Assembly (NCBI RefSeq): GCF_003054025.1
Contig: NZ_QBKG01000001.1
Span: 372,001-436,000, forward strand
Direction: 5' to 3'
DNA from: Capnocytophaga leadbetteri
GTDB taxonomy: Bacteria; Bacteroidota; Bacteroidia; Flavobacteriales; Flavobacteriaceae
DNA length: 64,000 nucleotides
Each line of letters begins with the position of its first letter. Positions within the stretch are counted from its first letter, which is position 1. The notes below the pieces were generated by a model. That model made no database searches. It was not told where the DNA came from and saw nothing but the letters and a program-made list of their open reading frames with translations. Below are positions 34,557 to 43,329 of this stretch, one piece after another. Both the position numbers and the translations under genes were made by a program.

Positions 34557-36509
34557 ATGTTTCATACTCCTTACGAGGCTGCTCCTTTTTCGCAATTTAC
34601 AGCCTTTGATTATCTGCCAGCTATTCAGACCGCTATTAATGATAGTTTAGCAGAAATACAAAAAATCAGCAAAAACTACAAACCTGCCACTTTTGAAAAT
34701 ACTATACTTCCTTTAGCTTATAATGACTTGCGCTTAGAGCGGCTTACCTCTATGTTCTTTAATTTGAACAGTGCCGCTACTACTCCTGAACTACAAGCAC
34801 AAGCACAACTTATCTCGCCTCTGCTTAGTGAATACACTAATGATGTGAGGCTTAACGCTGTACTCTTTAAACGGATAAAAGCTATATACAGAAAACGGGA
34901 GAAACTATCTCTAACAGCCGAGCAATGTACCTTGGTAGAGAAAATGTATCATAACTTTATGCGCAATGGGGTGCACCTACGCCAACGCAAAATTCGCCTG
35001 CGCGAAATAGACAGAGATTTAGCAGCGCTTAAGCTAAAATTTTCAGAGAACTTATTGGCTGAAAACCAGCTTTTTTTCATACATATCACTAACCCTATAG
35101 AGGTAACGGGGCTACCCGATTATGCTCTTCAAATGGCAACTGCTGAAGCAGCAAAACGCAAGTTAGAGGGCTGGGTTTTTACCCTTGACTTTCCGCTCTA
35201 TACTGCTGTGATGAAGTATGCTGATAACCGAGAATTGCGCCGGAAACTCTTCATAGCTTATCACAAAAGAGGCGCTAATGACAATGAGTATAATAATGAG
35301 GAAATAGTATGGCAAATCAGTTTGCTACGCCGTGAGCGGGCGCGCTTATTAGGGTATGAGAATTACGCTACCTTTGTGCTTGAAGACCGTATGGCAGAAA
35401 GCCCTCAGCAGGTAAACGACTTTCTACAATCGCTGTTAGAGCAAGCCTTGCCTTTAGCCAAACAAGAACTAAAAACACTGCGTATATTCTCTAAAATAGA
35501 TGATTTTCAGCAATGGGACTTTCCTTATTATGCCGAAAAGCTCAAACAAGAGGAATATCAGATAGATGACCAGCAGTTAAAACCCTATTTGGCTCTCGAT
35601 AAAGCGGTACAAGGGATGTTCGCAGTCGCTAATAAGCTATACGGACTGCACTTTGCGCTTACTGATGAGGTCGAGAAGTATCACCAAGAGGTACAAACTT
35701 ATAAGGTAACTGATGCCGAGGGCAATTATGTAGCATTGCTCTACACTGATTTTTTCCCTCGTGCAGGCAAACGCAATGGTGCTTGGATGACCACTTTCAA
35801 AGACCAATATATCGACCTACAAGGCAACGATTCGCGCCCTCATATATCAATAGTCTGCAACTTTACCCGTCCAACGGCTACAGAGCCCTCTCTGCTCACA
35901 TTTAATGAGCTTACGACTCTCTTCCACGAGTTCGGACACGCGCTTCACGGAATGCTCTCGCACGTAACCTATCCCAGCCTAAGTGGTACTAATGTAGCTC
36001 GCGACTTTGTCGAACTACCCAGCCAGTTGATGGAAAATTGGTGTTATGAAGAGGAAACTCTGCGACTATTTGCAACGCATTACCAAACGGGCGAACCTCT
36101 ACCTATGGAGTGGGTACACCGCATAAAAAAAGCGCAAAAGTTTATGGAGGGACTCCTAACGGTGCGTCAGTTGGTTTTTGGTATTCTCGATATGGCTTGG
36201 CACAGTGTCAAGTATGCCGATGAAATACGAAGCACCAAGGGCTTTGAGCACTCTCTATCACTACCACAGATGTTCCCACCTATTGAAGAGATTTGTATAT
36301 CTACAGGCTTTTCACATATCTTCAGCGGAGGCTATGCCGCAGGTTATTACAGCTACAAATGGGCAGAAGTATTAGAAAAAGAAGCTTTTGGTATATTCGA
36401 AGCAGCTGGTATTTTTAACCCCGAAGTAGCCACTCGTTTCCGGAAAGAAATATTAGAGAAAGGCAGCAGCGAGAAAGAAATGACCTTGTTTAAAAGGTTT
36501 AAACAATAA
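34557..36509 (+). CDS. M3-family zinc metallopeptidase (oligopeptidase / dipeptidyl carboxypeptidase type)
   Basis: A 650-residue peptidase. Zinc site HEFGH is at residues 457-461, preceded by FNELTTLF and followed by ALHGMLSHVTYPSLSGT and FVELPSQLMENW, which are the M3A signature blocks. There is no signal peptide (MFHTPYEAAPFSQF), so it is cytoplasmic as for PrlC/Dcp, and it likely degrades short peptides. The length is typical of the family (650-700). It ends at a strong bidirectional terminator. Confidence 0.9.
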   Translation: MFHTPYEAAPFSQFTAFDYLPAIQTAINDSLAEIQKISKNYKPATFENTILPLAYNDLRLERLTSMFFNLNSAATTPELQAQAQLISPLLSEYTNDVRLNAVLFKRIKAIYRKREKLSLTAEQCTLVEKMYHNFMRNGVHLRQRKIRLREIDRDLAALKLKFSENLLAENQLFFIHITNPIEVTGLPDYALQMATAEAAKRKLEGWVFTLDFPLYTAVMKYADNRELRRKLFIAYHKRGANDNEYNNEEIVWQISLLRRERARLLGYENYATFVLEDRMAESPQQVNDFLQSLLEQALPLAKQELKTLRIFSKIDDFQQWDFPYYAEKLKQEEYQIDDQQLKPYLALDKAVQGMFAVANKLYGLHFALTDEVEKYHQEVQTYKVTDAEGNYVALLYTDFFPRAGKRNGAWMTTFKDQYIDLQGNDSRPHISIVCNFTRPTATEPSLLTFNELTTLFHEFGHALHGMLSHVTYPSLSGTNVARDFVELPSQLMENWCYEEETLRLFATHYQTGEPLPMEWVHRIKKAQKFMEGLLTVRQLVFGILDMAWHSVKYADEIRSTKGFEHSLSLPQMFPPIEEICISTGFSHIFSGGYAAGYYSYKWAEVLEKEAFGIFEAAGIFNPEVATRFRKEILEKGSSEKEMTLFKRFKQ

Positions 36510-36523
36510 AAGTATATAGTAAG

Positions 36524-36564
36524 GCATAAAAAAGCTACCAATTATTGGTAGCTTTTTTTATGCC
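36524..36564. terminator. Bidirectional terminator between convergent genes
   Basis: GGCATAAAAAAGCTACCAAT pairs with ATTGGTAGC plus a T run and ATGCC with one extra base, giving a roughly 20-bp stem. A and T tracts on both sides suit the M3 peptidase (plus) and the receptor (minus). Confidence 0.85.
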
Positions 36565-36585
36565 TAAATTTTGGGTACTTCGCTC

Positions 36586-38739
36586 TTAGAACGAAAGGGT
36601 TATACCTGCTAAATAGTGAGCTTCTGCAGCAGGTATATAAGATTCTCCATACTTATTACTACCATAAGGTATGTATTTAGCATTTAAGATATTGTTTCCT
36701 ATTACTGAAAATAAAACAGATTTAAAGGTATGTTTAGGTTTCCATTCGTATTGCAAACTTAGGTTGTTTACAAAATAAGCATCTAATTTAGCTTCTTCAC
36801 GCTGTGTGTTATCAATATATTGGCTACCTACGTATTTAGAAATAAGACTTGCTTGAAAATTCTTAATAGGCAAGAAGCTAATAGTATTACCTATTACAGC
36901 ACTTGGTGAGTATGAAATTTGAGTATCGCCCCAATAGGTAATAACTTTTTTCTTCTCTGTTTTGTAGTCTTTAGTAATGTTCTTACTGAAAGCTACATTA
37001 GGTTGCCATACCCATTTGGTAGAAAGGTGTACAGTCGCATCAGCCTCAATACCTGAACGGTAGCTACTTCCTACATTTTCACGGATAGGGTAACCTGTTT
37101 CATTTAGTTTACCAGTAGGTATAAGCTGGTCTTGGTATCCCATATAATAACCATTAATGTTCAAAACTACCTTATCACTCTGATAACGCCATCCTAATTC
37201 AAAATCATTTAGTTTTTCAGCTACAGGTTTTTTAGCTAAAGCATTCTTTTTTAGTTCCTTAGCATAATCTTTATAGTCAGAACGATTAGGTTCTTTAGTA
37301 GCACGTGCATACGATAGATAAAAGCTATTGTTTGGATTGAGGTTAAAGCTAACTCCCATTTTAGGGTTGAAATTGTAAAGAGCTTCGTTTACTTTATATT
37401 TTTCAGCCTCATAATTTACATAGCGCAATTGCATATCAGCAAATAAACTCCATTTTGAGTTTAGAGTATAGGTCAGTTTAGCAAAGCCTGATGCTTCTTC
37501 TTTGGTGTTAAGCCCCTCATAACTATAATTGTTTTTGTATGAAGTATAAGCTTTTTCAGCCCATAATAAATCTTTAATATGAGCCCCTTGATAGCGGTTT
37601 AAAGCTCCTCCTACTAACAAATCTATATTATCCTTTTTATAATTAGCTGAAAAGGTCGTTCCCCAAAAATCATTATTAAGTCCTTGTTGGTGAATATAGT
37701 AAGCTTGTTTTTCTTCCCCGTCAGGATTATTACCCAATGAAGGAAGCCCTATCCAAGAATAAGCACCTTTTTCATAGTTTTCCCAATAGCCCTTTCCTTT
37801 GGTATAGTGAAAAGCGATTTGCGTACGCCAAAACTCATTCCACTGTTGCGACCAATGTAGTTGAGCAAGGTCTTGCTGATAGTTGTCGCTTTCATTGTCG
37901 TAGAAACGCTTGTTGCCCGCAGTATCAGTGTATTCTCCTGCAGGATTATAGCGTCTATCGTTAGCCAAGGTTGCTTTGTCAAGTCCTAAATAGGTTAGAT
38001 AGGCGTGCTGTTTTCCCCCTAACAAAATAGCTTTGATAAGCGTACCCCCATAAGCGTATGCCCCTTGTAAAAAGTAAGATTTGAGATTAGACCATCCTCT
38101 ATCTCTGTAGCCGTCACTTTTAATAACCGAAAAGCGACCACTAAGCTCAAAACGGTCATTAATCTTACCGGTTGAAAATTTAAGCGAGTGCTTATGAGTG
38201 TTGTAACTGCCGTAGAAATTAGCTATTTCGGCACTTGCTGTAGGCTGAATAGCCTCGGTTAGCACATTCAAACTCGCTCCAAAGGCGCCAGCTCCGTTAG
38301 ACGAGGTACCTACCCCGCGCTGTAACTGTATGTTTTCAGCAGACGAAGCCAAGTCCGACAGATTGTAAAAGAACACCCCGCCCGACTCCGAATCGTTTAG
38401 CGGCACTCCGTTGATAGTTACGTTAGTACGGTATATATCCGAACCACGCACATATATATAAGAAGAACCAAATCCTACCCCGTCATCAGAATAGCTCACC
38501 ACATTAGGCAGATGGTTAAGCAGCAAAGGCAGTTGTTGCCCAAAGTTTTTAGCTTTAATCTCTTTTTTTGAGAGATTAGAAAAAGTGATAGGGAGTTTTT
38601 GGTTAGCCCTAACTGCCGACACTAATACTTCGTCCAACAGTATAGGCTCACGGATAGAGTCCATAACCGAGTCAACTGGTTGTTGCGCCACTGCTGCTGA
38701 CGACAAGCATAGCGCGGTGTACATAAGTACATTTTTCAT
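36586..38739 (-). CDS. TonB-dependent receptor, probable thiamine receptor (TPP-riboswitch controlled)
   Basis: A 717-residue outer membrane receptor with a signal peptide (MKNVLMYTALCLSSAAVAQ). ILLDEVLVSAVRANQK leads into the plug domain (NLPNVVSYSDDGVGFGSSYIYVRGSD, NGVPLNDSESGG, IQLQRGVGTSSNGAGAFG). The barrel ends in AHYLAGITLSF. The leader holds a TPP riboswitch, so the gene is repressed by thiamine pyrophosphate; by the established logic of such regulons in Bacteroidota the ligand should be thiamine or a thiamine precursor. ATG 38739 is preferred over an upstream in-frame start, which lies between the riboswitch and the signal peptide. No transporter partner gene is adjacent. Confidence 0.85.
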   Translation of the reverse strand: MKNVLMYTALCLSSAAVAQQPVDSVMDSIREPILLDEVLVSAVRANQKLPITFSNLSKKEIKAKNFGQQLPLLLNHLPNVVSYSDDGVGFGSSYIYVRGSDIYRTNVTINGVPLNDSESGGVFFYNLSDLASSAENIQLQRGVGTSSNGAGAFGASLNVLTEAIQPTASAEIANFYGSYNTHKHSLKFSTGKINDRFELSGRFSVIKSDGYRDRGWSNLKSYFLQGAYAYGGTLIKAILLGGKQHAYLTYLGLDKATLANDRRYNPAGEYTDTAGNKRFYDNESDNYQQDLAQLHWSQQWNEFWRTQIAFHYTKGKGYWENYEKGAYSWIGLPSLGNNPDGEEKQAYYIHQQGLNNDFWGTTFSANYKKDNIDLLVGGALNRYQGAHIKDLLWAEKAYTSYKNNYSYEGLNTKEEASGFAKLTYTLNSKWSLFADMQLRYVNYEAEKYKVNEALYNFNPKMGVSFNLNPNNSFYLSYARATKEPNRSDYKDYAKELKKNALAKKPVAEKLNDFELGWRYQSDKVVLNINGYYMGYQDQLIPTGKLNETGYPIRENVGSSYRSGIEADATVHLSTKWVWQPNVAFSKNITKDYKTEKKKVITYWGDTQISYSPSAVIGNTISFLPIKNFQASLISKYVGSQYIDNTQREEAKLDAYFVNNLSLQYEWKPKHTFKSVLFSVIGNNILNAKYIPYGSNKYGESYIPAAEAHYLAGITLSF

Positions 38740-38796
38740 TGTGGAATAAAATGGTTTTTTCACAAATAAAAGAGGCAATTATTTGGTGTGGTTATT

Positions 38797-38842
38797 AAAT
38801 AAAAAACGACTTGTTCCTGCTACCCAAAAGCAAAAACAAGCC
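38797..38842 (-). terminator. Intrinsic terminator: expression platform of the TPP riboswitch
   Basis: On the minus strand GGCTTGTTTTTGC pairs with GCAGGAACAAGTC (13 bp with G-U pairs) around TTTTGGGTA, followed by GTTTTTTATTT. It lies between the aptamer and the receptor start, as expected for termination control. Confidence 0.7.
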
Positions 38843-38854
38843 TTACGCTTAGTT

Positions 38855-38926
38855 TCATTCCTTGAACGGCATTACCTGCTCAAGTTCTATGGGTATAATC
38901 TCAGCCTATTACAGCACCCCTTATGA
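38855..38926 (-). ncRNA. TPP (THI-box) riboswitch aptamer
   Basis: Reading the minus strand, the conserved elements occur in order: GGGGTGC (38914-38920), GGCTGAGAT with CTGAGAT at 38898-38904, ATACCC, GAACTTGA, CAGGTAATGCC (38868-38878) and AAGGA. P1 is short (TCAT/ATGA). The aptamer starts only a few bases after the predicted transcription start. Confidence 0.9.
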
Positions 38927-38934
38927 GACGGCGG

Positions 38935-38964
38935 CAAAAGTACAAAAAATATGTTAAAGTCCAA
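38935..38964 (-). promoter_or_regulatory. Promoter of the thiamine receptor transcript
   Basis: The minus strand carries TACTTTTG (38935-38942) with TTG (38962-38964) 19 bases upstream. Transcription should begin just ahead of the riboswitch. Confidence 0.7.
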
Positions 38965-39000
38965 AGAAAAACTTATTAATTATTTCCGCACCCCCATTCC

Positions 39001-39060
39001 TCTCAGCCCTCCCAGCCCTCTCAATCCTCCCAGCCCTCTCAATCCTCCCAGCCTTCCCAG
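39001..39060. repeat. C/T-rich tandem repeat, 18-base unit
   Basis: CCTCTCAATCCTCCCAGC occurs twice in tandem and is flanked by partial copies (CTCAGCCCTCCCAG, CTTCCCAG). The plus-strand open frame through it is proline-rich low complexity and not taken as a gene. Confidence 0.75.
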
Positions 39061-39189
39061 AAAATTTTTCTGTAGCCACCTACCCTATACAAACCATATA
39101 AGAACAATACAGGAACACCGAACAATAACCGAACAATAACCGAAGTGTAAACGACTAATAATCCTTCTCCCACCAGAAAAATATGCTAC
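39057..39189 (+). repeat. Dispersed intergenic element with 11-base iterons, copy A
   Basis: Blocks shared with copy B at 48134-48265: TTTTCTGTAGCCA, TACCCTATACAAAC, TAAACGxCTAATAAT, and ACCAGAAAAATATxCTAC at the right end. Between them lie variable 11-base units (GAACAATAACC twice, then GAAGTGTAAACG). It is non-coding and ends about 70 bases before the trpS -7 element. Confidence 0.75.
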
Positions 39190-39259
39190 CCTCGCCCAGT
39201 TCTTACTCAAATAATCTCGTGTGTTTTGCCTACATAATTCATAATTCAAAATAATTTTG

Positions 39260-39267
39260 TATATTTG
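39260..39267 (+). promoter_or_regulatory. -7 element for trpS
   Basis: TATATTTG matches TAnnTTTG. The leader to ATG 39337 is about 65 bases and holds an octamer array. Confidence 0.55.
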
Positions 39268-39281
39268 CCGCCAATTAAACC

Positions 39282-39332
39282 TATTAGTCAATCTGCAAAC
39301 TGACAAATTGGCTAATCGACAAATCGACAAAT
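39282..39332 (+). repeat. Octamer array in the trpS leader
   Basis: Roughly 8-base units read GTCAATCT, GCAAACTG, ACAAATTG, GCTAATCG, ACAAATCG, ACAAATTA up to the ATG region. The same units (GACAAATC) form the pncB leader on the other strand at 62131-62169. Confidence 0.65.
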
Positions 39333-39336
39333 TAAA

Positions 39337-40305
39337 ATGGCTCGTATACTTACAGGTATTCAAAGTACAGGTACCCCCCATTTGGGCAATATACTCGGGG
39401 CTATACGTCCGGCAGTGCAAATGGCTGCCGACCCCGCTAACGAATCTTTTCTCTTTATAGCCGATATGCACTCGCTCACTCAAATAAAGAATGGCGAGGA
39501 GTTGCGCGCCAATACTTATAGCGTAGCAGCTACGTGGTTAGCTTTCGGTCTCGATACCAATAAGGTGACTTTCTACCGCCAGAGCGATGTGCCTCAAACG
39601 GCAGAACTTTCGTGGTATTTAAGTTGCTTTTTCCCCTATCAGCGCCTCACGCTTGCCCATTCATTCAAAGACAAAATGGACTATCTGCAAGACGTGAATG
39701 CCGGTCTTTTCACCTACCCTATGCTGATGGCAGCCGACATATTGCTCTACGATGCTGAGGTCGTACCTGTGGGCAAAGACCAATTACAGCACCTCGAAAT
39801 CACCCGCGATGTGGCTTCGCGTTTCAATCACCAGATGGGCGAAACATTCGTGCTACCGCAGGCTAAGATTGAAGAGCGCATAATGATTATCCCTGGTACT
39901 GATGGCGAGAAGATGAGCAAATCGCGTCATAATTTTATCAATATCTTTTTACCCGAAAAACAACTCAGAAAGCAGGTGATGTCTATACAAACCGATAGTA
40001 CGCCTTTAGAAGACCCTAAAGACCCTACCACCTGCAATGTGATGAAACTATACCGCCTATTGGCTACTGACGACCAAGTGCAGCAGATAGAAGCTCTCTA
40101 TCGTGCAGGAGGCTACGGCTATGGTCAGGCCAAACAGGCTCTTTACGAACTGATATTAGAACAATTTGCTACCCCTCGCGAGCGTTATGCTTACTTTATG
40201 GCACATTTAGACGAATTGGACGCTATCCTAAAGGAAGGTGCTGCCAAAGCCCATAAAGTAGCCGACGAAACCCTCCGTAGGGTACGCGCTAAAATAGGAT
40301 ACTAA
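39337..40305 (+). CDS. trpS: Tryptophanyl-tRNA synthetase
   Basis: A 322-residue class I synthetase charging tRNA-Trp. The N-terminal ILTGIQSTGTPHLGNILGAI includes the HIGH-like signature PHLGN. KMSKSRHN is the KMSKS loop. DMHSLTQI and GKDQLQHLEITRDVA are typical TrpRS blocks. The length fits the short bacterial form. It is followed after 2 bases by an oxidoreductase gene, so the cluster is co-transcribed. Confidence 0.95.
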   Translation: MARILTGIQSTGTPHLGNILGAIRPAVQMAADPANESFLFIADMHSLTQIKNGEELRANTYSVAATWLAFGLDTNKVTFYRQSDVPQTAELSWYLSCFFPYQRLTLAHSFKDKMDYLQDVNAGLFTYPMLMAADILLYDAEVVPVGKDQLQHLEITRDVASRFNHQMGETFVLPQAKIEERIMIIPGTDGEKMSKSRHNFINIFLPEKQLRKQVMSIQTDSTPLEDPKDPTTCNVMKLYRLLATDDQVQQIEALYRAGGYGYGQAKQALYELILEQFATPRERYAYFMAHLDELDAILKEGAAKAHKVADETLRRVRAKIGY

Positions 40306-40307
40306 AA

Positions 40308-41270
40308 ATGGAAAAACTAAAAGCAGGGGTGCTCGGCGCAGGGCATCTAGGGAAAATACATTTGCGATTGCTAAACCAATCCGATAAGTACGAGTTAGTA
40401 GGTTTTTACGACCCCGATGAGGCTAACGCTCAAAAGGTAAGCCAAGAGTTTGGCTATCATCGTTTTGATAGTGTCGAAGCCCTCATCGCTGCTTGCGATA
40501 TGGTCGATGTGGTAACCCCCACGCTCAACCACTTCGCTTGTGCCGAAAAAATCATCAAAGCCGGTAAGCACCTTTTTATCGAAAAGCCTATCGCTACTAC
40601 AGTCGAGGAGGCTGAACAAATCATCGCCTTAGCCGAAGCCCATCAAGTAAAAGGACAAGTGGGACACGTAGAGCGCTTCAACCCTGCCTTTACTGCCGTA
40701 CGCGACCAGATACAAGAGCCTATGTTTATAGAGGCGCACCGCTTAGCTGAGTTCAACCCTCGCGGTACTGATGTGCCTGTAGTGCTCGACCTGATGATAC
40801 ACGATATAGATGTCATACTGAGCGTGGTAAAATCAAAGGTGAAACACATATCAGCCAGCAGTGCTATGGTGATAAGCCATTCGCCCGATATTACCAATGC
40901 CCGTATAGAGTTTGAAAACGGTTGCGTAGCCAATCTTACTGCTAGCCGTATCTCAATGAAGAATATGCGAAAAAGCCGATTTTTTCAGCGAAACGCTTAT
41001 ATATCAGTAGATTTCTTAGAAAAGAAAGTGGAAGTGGTGAAGATGAAAGAAGCCCCTGAAGTAGCAGGCGACTTCGATATGATATTGCAAAATGCGGAGG
41101 GAGAAAGAAAGCAAATCTACTTTGAATATCCTGAAATTCACAATAACAACGCTATTTTAGATGAACTCGAATCTTTTGCTGATGCTATCCGTAATAACAC
41201 CACACCTACGGTTACCCTACAGCAAGGTACTGAAGCGCTTAGAATAGCCAAACAAATTCTGAATCAATGA
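40308..41270 (+). CDS. Gfo/Idh/MocA-family NAD(P)-dependent oxidoreductase
   Basis: A 320-residue protein with an N-terminal Rossmann fold (AGVLGAGHLGKIHLRLL, ELVGFYDPD), then KAGKHLFIEKPIATTVEEAEQII, where EKP carries the conserved catalytic-region lysine. A C-terminal sheet follows. The substrate is unknown; such genes are conserved in Bacteroidota next to housekeeping genes. It overlaps the next gene by 4 bases (ATGA). Confidence 0.88.
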   Translation: MEKLKAGVLGAGHLGKIHLRLLNQSDKYELVGFYDPDEANAQKVSQEFGYHRFDSVEALIAACDMVDVVTPTLNHFACAEKIIKAGKHLFIEKPIATTVEEAEQIIALAEAHQVKGQVGHVERFNPAFTAVRDQIQEPMFIEAHRLAEFNPRGTDVPVVLDLMIHDIDVILSVVKSKVKHISASSAMVISHSPDITNARIEFENGCVANLTASRISMKNMRKSRFFQRNAYISVDFLEKKVEVVKMKEAPEVAGDFDMILQNAEGERKQIYFEYPEIHNNNAILDELESFADAIRNNTTPTVTLQQGTEALRIAKQILNQ

Positions 41271-42676
41271 AATATCTCATCACCGTAGCAGTCCTTTTAG
41301 GGCTTTTAGCACCAACTCAAGCGCAGACTACCGATTTCAAAATCAGGTACGAAACTTTCATCAAGGGGGATATCAAGATAATAGGCAATAACGTGATAAA
41401 CCGCAAAGAAAAAGGCGCAAGCCCTAACGACCCTTATAACGACCGTTCGCCTAAAGCCAAACTCAATGACGAGTTTGATATGCAGTATATTGATATTGAT
41501 AACGACCCCAATACTTTTGCGTCAAGTACGGCTCATTTCAGCTATGACGGTACGGGGGGCAAGGTAGCCTACGCCGGACTTTATTGGGCAGCTACCTACC
41601 CGTATAATAGCGGGGTGTTGCGCGGTACTAAGAATATACCGGTAGACAAAAACCGCGAAGAGGCAAGTAGCGTATTGTTTAAAACCCCTGATATCAATGC
41701 CTATGTGCCTATATCGGGCGAACTTATCTACGATGGTATCAATGATGAAAAGCTAAAAAATGCAGCTCCTTATGTCTATTACGCTAATGTTACCTCGTTG
41801 CTCGCCCCTGCTACCAAAGTAGTTGGCGACTATACTGTGGCAAACGTGCGCGCTGCTCTTGGGCAGATAGAAGGAGGGTCAGCTGCGGGCTGGGCATTGG
41901 TGATAGTATACGAAAATCCTGATAGCAATGTCAAGAAAATCATTACTTACGATGGTTTTTCTGCTATTACTAACGAAGAGTCTAAGACCTTTAGCTTCAA
42001 AGGATTTAAAACTCCTGAAGAAGATGACTTTAAAACCCGTATTATGGGGGTAACCCTTGAGGGCGACCTTAATATGATGGGCGACAATGTGTCGATTACA
42101 GTGCCCGAAAGTGGCAAAACTACCTCGTTAGAGAGCAAAGTACGTCCGCCTCAGAACTTCTTCAACAGTAGTATCAATGTCAATGACGATTTGGTAACGC
42201 AGCGTAAGCCTGCCAGCCTCAATACGCTTGGCTTCGACCTTTTCCGTATGGATATTAAGAATGACAATCGTTATCTTATTCCTAATAACGCCACCTCGCT
42301 TGACCTCAACTATACTCGCAGCCGCGATAGGTACTTCTTGTTCCTTACTGCCTTAGAGATTGAAAATAACCCTAAAGAAATCACCCAGCTATATCGCAGC
42401 ACAAGGGTTACCAAGCTAACGGCTAAAGATACCGAAAAAGGATATTACGTAATAGTAGGGGTGTTCCTCAATATCAATAACGTAAATAAGCGAGTAGAAG
42501 AGATGAAAAACTTTGGCTACGATGCTAGGGTGTATTACAACCGTGACCAAGTGCTTAACTTTATCTACGTAGATCGTTTTGATAAATACGAAGATGCGAT
42601 GAAGAAAGTAGAAGAAATTCGCCAGAATACCGAGATACCCGACCCGTGGATATTAGACGTAGCAAATTACGAATAG
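41267..42676 (+). CDS. Exported protein with C-terminal SPOR-like domain
   Basis: A 469-residue protein with a signal peptide (MKYLITVAVLLGLLAPTQAQ). The large N-terminal part (residues about 25-370) resembles beta-rich segments found in Flavobacteriia surface/gliding proteins (FASSTAHFSYDGTGGKVAYAGLYWAATYPYNSG is the area). Residues about 395-460 read KGYYVIVGVFLNINNVNKRVEEM and VDRFDKYEDAMKKVEEIRQ, matching a SPOR fold that binds denuded peptidoglycan at division sites. It starts inside the oxidoreductase stop codon (ATGA), so the two are coupled. Confidence 0.65.
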   Translation: MKYLITVAVLLGLLAPTQAQTTDFKIRYETFIKGDIKIIGNNVINRKEKGASPNDPYNDRSPKAKLNDEFDMQYIDIDNDPNTFASSTAHFSYDGTGGKVAYAGLYWAATYPYNSGVLRGTKNIPVDKNREEASSVLFKTPDINAYVPISGELIYDGINDEKLKNAAPYVYYANVTSLLAPATKVVGDYTVANVRAALGQIEGGSAAGWALVIVYENPDSNVKKIITYDGFSAITNEESKTFSFKGFKTPEEDDFKTRIMGVTLEGDLNMMGDNVSITVPESGKTTSLESKVRPPQNFFNSSINVNDDLVTQRKPASLNTLGFDLFRMDIKNDNRYLIPNNATSLDLNYTRSRDRYFLFLTALEIENNPKEITQLYRSTRVTKLTAKDTEKGYYVIVGVFLNINNVNKRVEEMKNFGYDARVYYNRDQVLNFIYVDRFDKYEDAMKKVEEIRQNTEIPDPWILDVANYE

Positions 42677-42687
42677 AAGCAGATTAA

Positions 42688-43320
42688 ATGTTAGACGAAT
42701 ATAAGTTAACAGCCTTGCATAGGGGGGAGGCGCTCCCCCTTATGGAGGCTTTTTACTCCTTACAAGGTGAGGGGTATTATAAGGGTTCAGCCGCTTACTT
42801 TATTAGGTTAGGCGGCTGCGATGTTGGTTGCCATTGGTGCGATGTAAAAGAGAGCTGGGCAGCCGAGGCACACCCTATAGTGCCGGTCGAGGATATAGCA
42901 GCCGAGGCGCTAAAACATTCTCGCCTTATCATCATCACAGGGGGCGAACCTTTGATGTGGAACCTCGATAAACTCACCGCTCTGCTCAGAGAAGGAGGGG
43001 CGCGTACTCATATAGAGACTTCGGGGGCTCATCCTCTCTCAGGCACGTGGGATTGGATATGTCTATCACCTAAAAAAATAAAGCGACCAGTAGGCGGGGT
43101 ACTACAGCAGGCAAGTGAACTAAAAATGGTCATCTATAACAACAATGATTTTCTTTTTGCTGAAGAGATGGCAGCCCAAGTATCACCTGATTGTCTGCTA
43201 TACCTACAGCCAGAGTGGAGCAAATCAGCAATAGTAATCCCAAAAATAGTAGATTATGTAATGACGCACCCACAGTGGCGTGCCTCGCTGCAAATGCATA
43301 AATACCTCGATATTAGATAA
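42688..43320 (+). CDS. queE: 7-carboxy-7-deazaguanine synthase
   Basis: A 210-residue radical SAM enzyme of the queuosine/preQ0 pathway. SLQGEGYYKGSAAYFIRLGG precedes the cluster motif C44-x3-C48-x2-C51 (GCDVGCHWC). TGGEPLMWNL and HIETSGAHPLSG bind SAM and substrate. SPKKIKRPV is the later conserved block. The usual partners queC and queD are not in this window. It is co-directional with parC, 9 bases upstream of it. Confidence 0.92.
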   Translation: MLDEYKLTALHRGEALPLMEAFYSLQGEGYYKGSAAYFIRLGGCDVGCHWCDVKESWAAEAHPIVPVEDIAAEALKHSRLIIITGGEPLMWNLDKLTALLREGGARTHIETSGAHPLSGTWDWICLSPKKIKRPVGGVLQQASELKMVIYNNNDFLFAEEMAAQVSPDCLLYLQPEWSKSAIVIPKIVDYVMTHPQWRASLQMHKYLDIR

Positions 43321-43329
43321 AAGAGCAAA

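Noticed and set aside
36586-38739. Receptor as a vitamin B12 receptor (BtuB)
   Set aside because: The leader RNA matches TPP aptamer elements, not a cobalamin riboswitch; no B12-box is seen.
39001-39060. Possible CRISPR array at the 18-base repeats
   Set aside because: The units are contiguous, without spacers of constant length, and no cas gene is present.
38951-39139. Small plus-strand frame encoding PSPPSPLNPPSPLNPPS-type proline repeats
   Set aside because: It is the translation of a C/T-rich tandem repeat and continues into the dispersed element. There is no promoter or family support.
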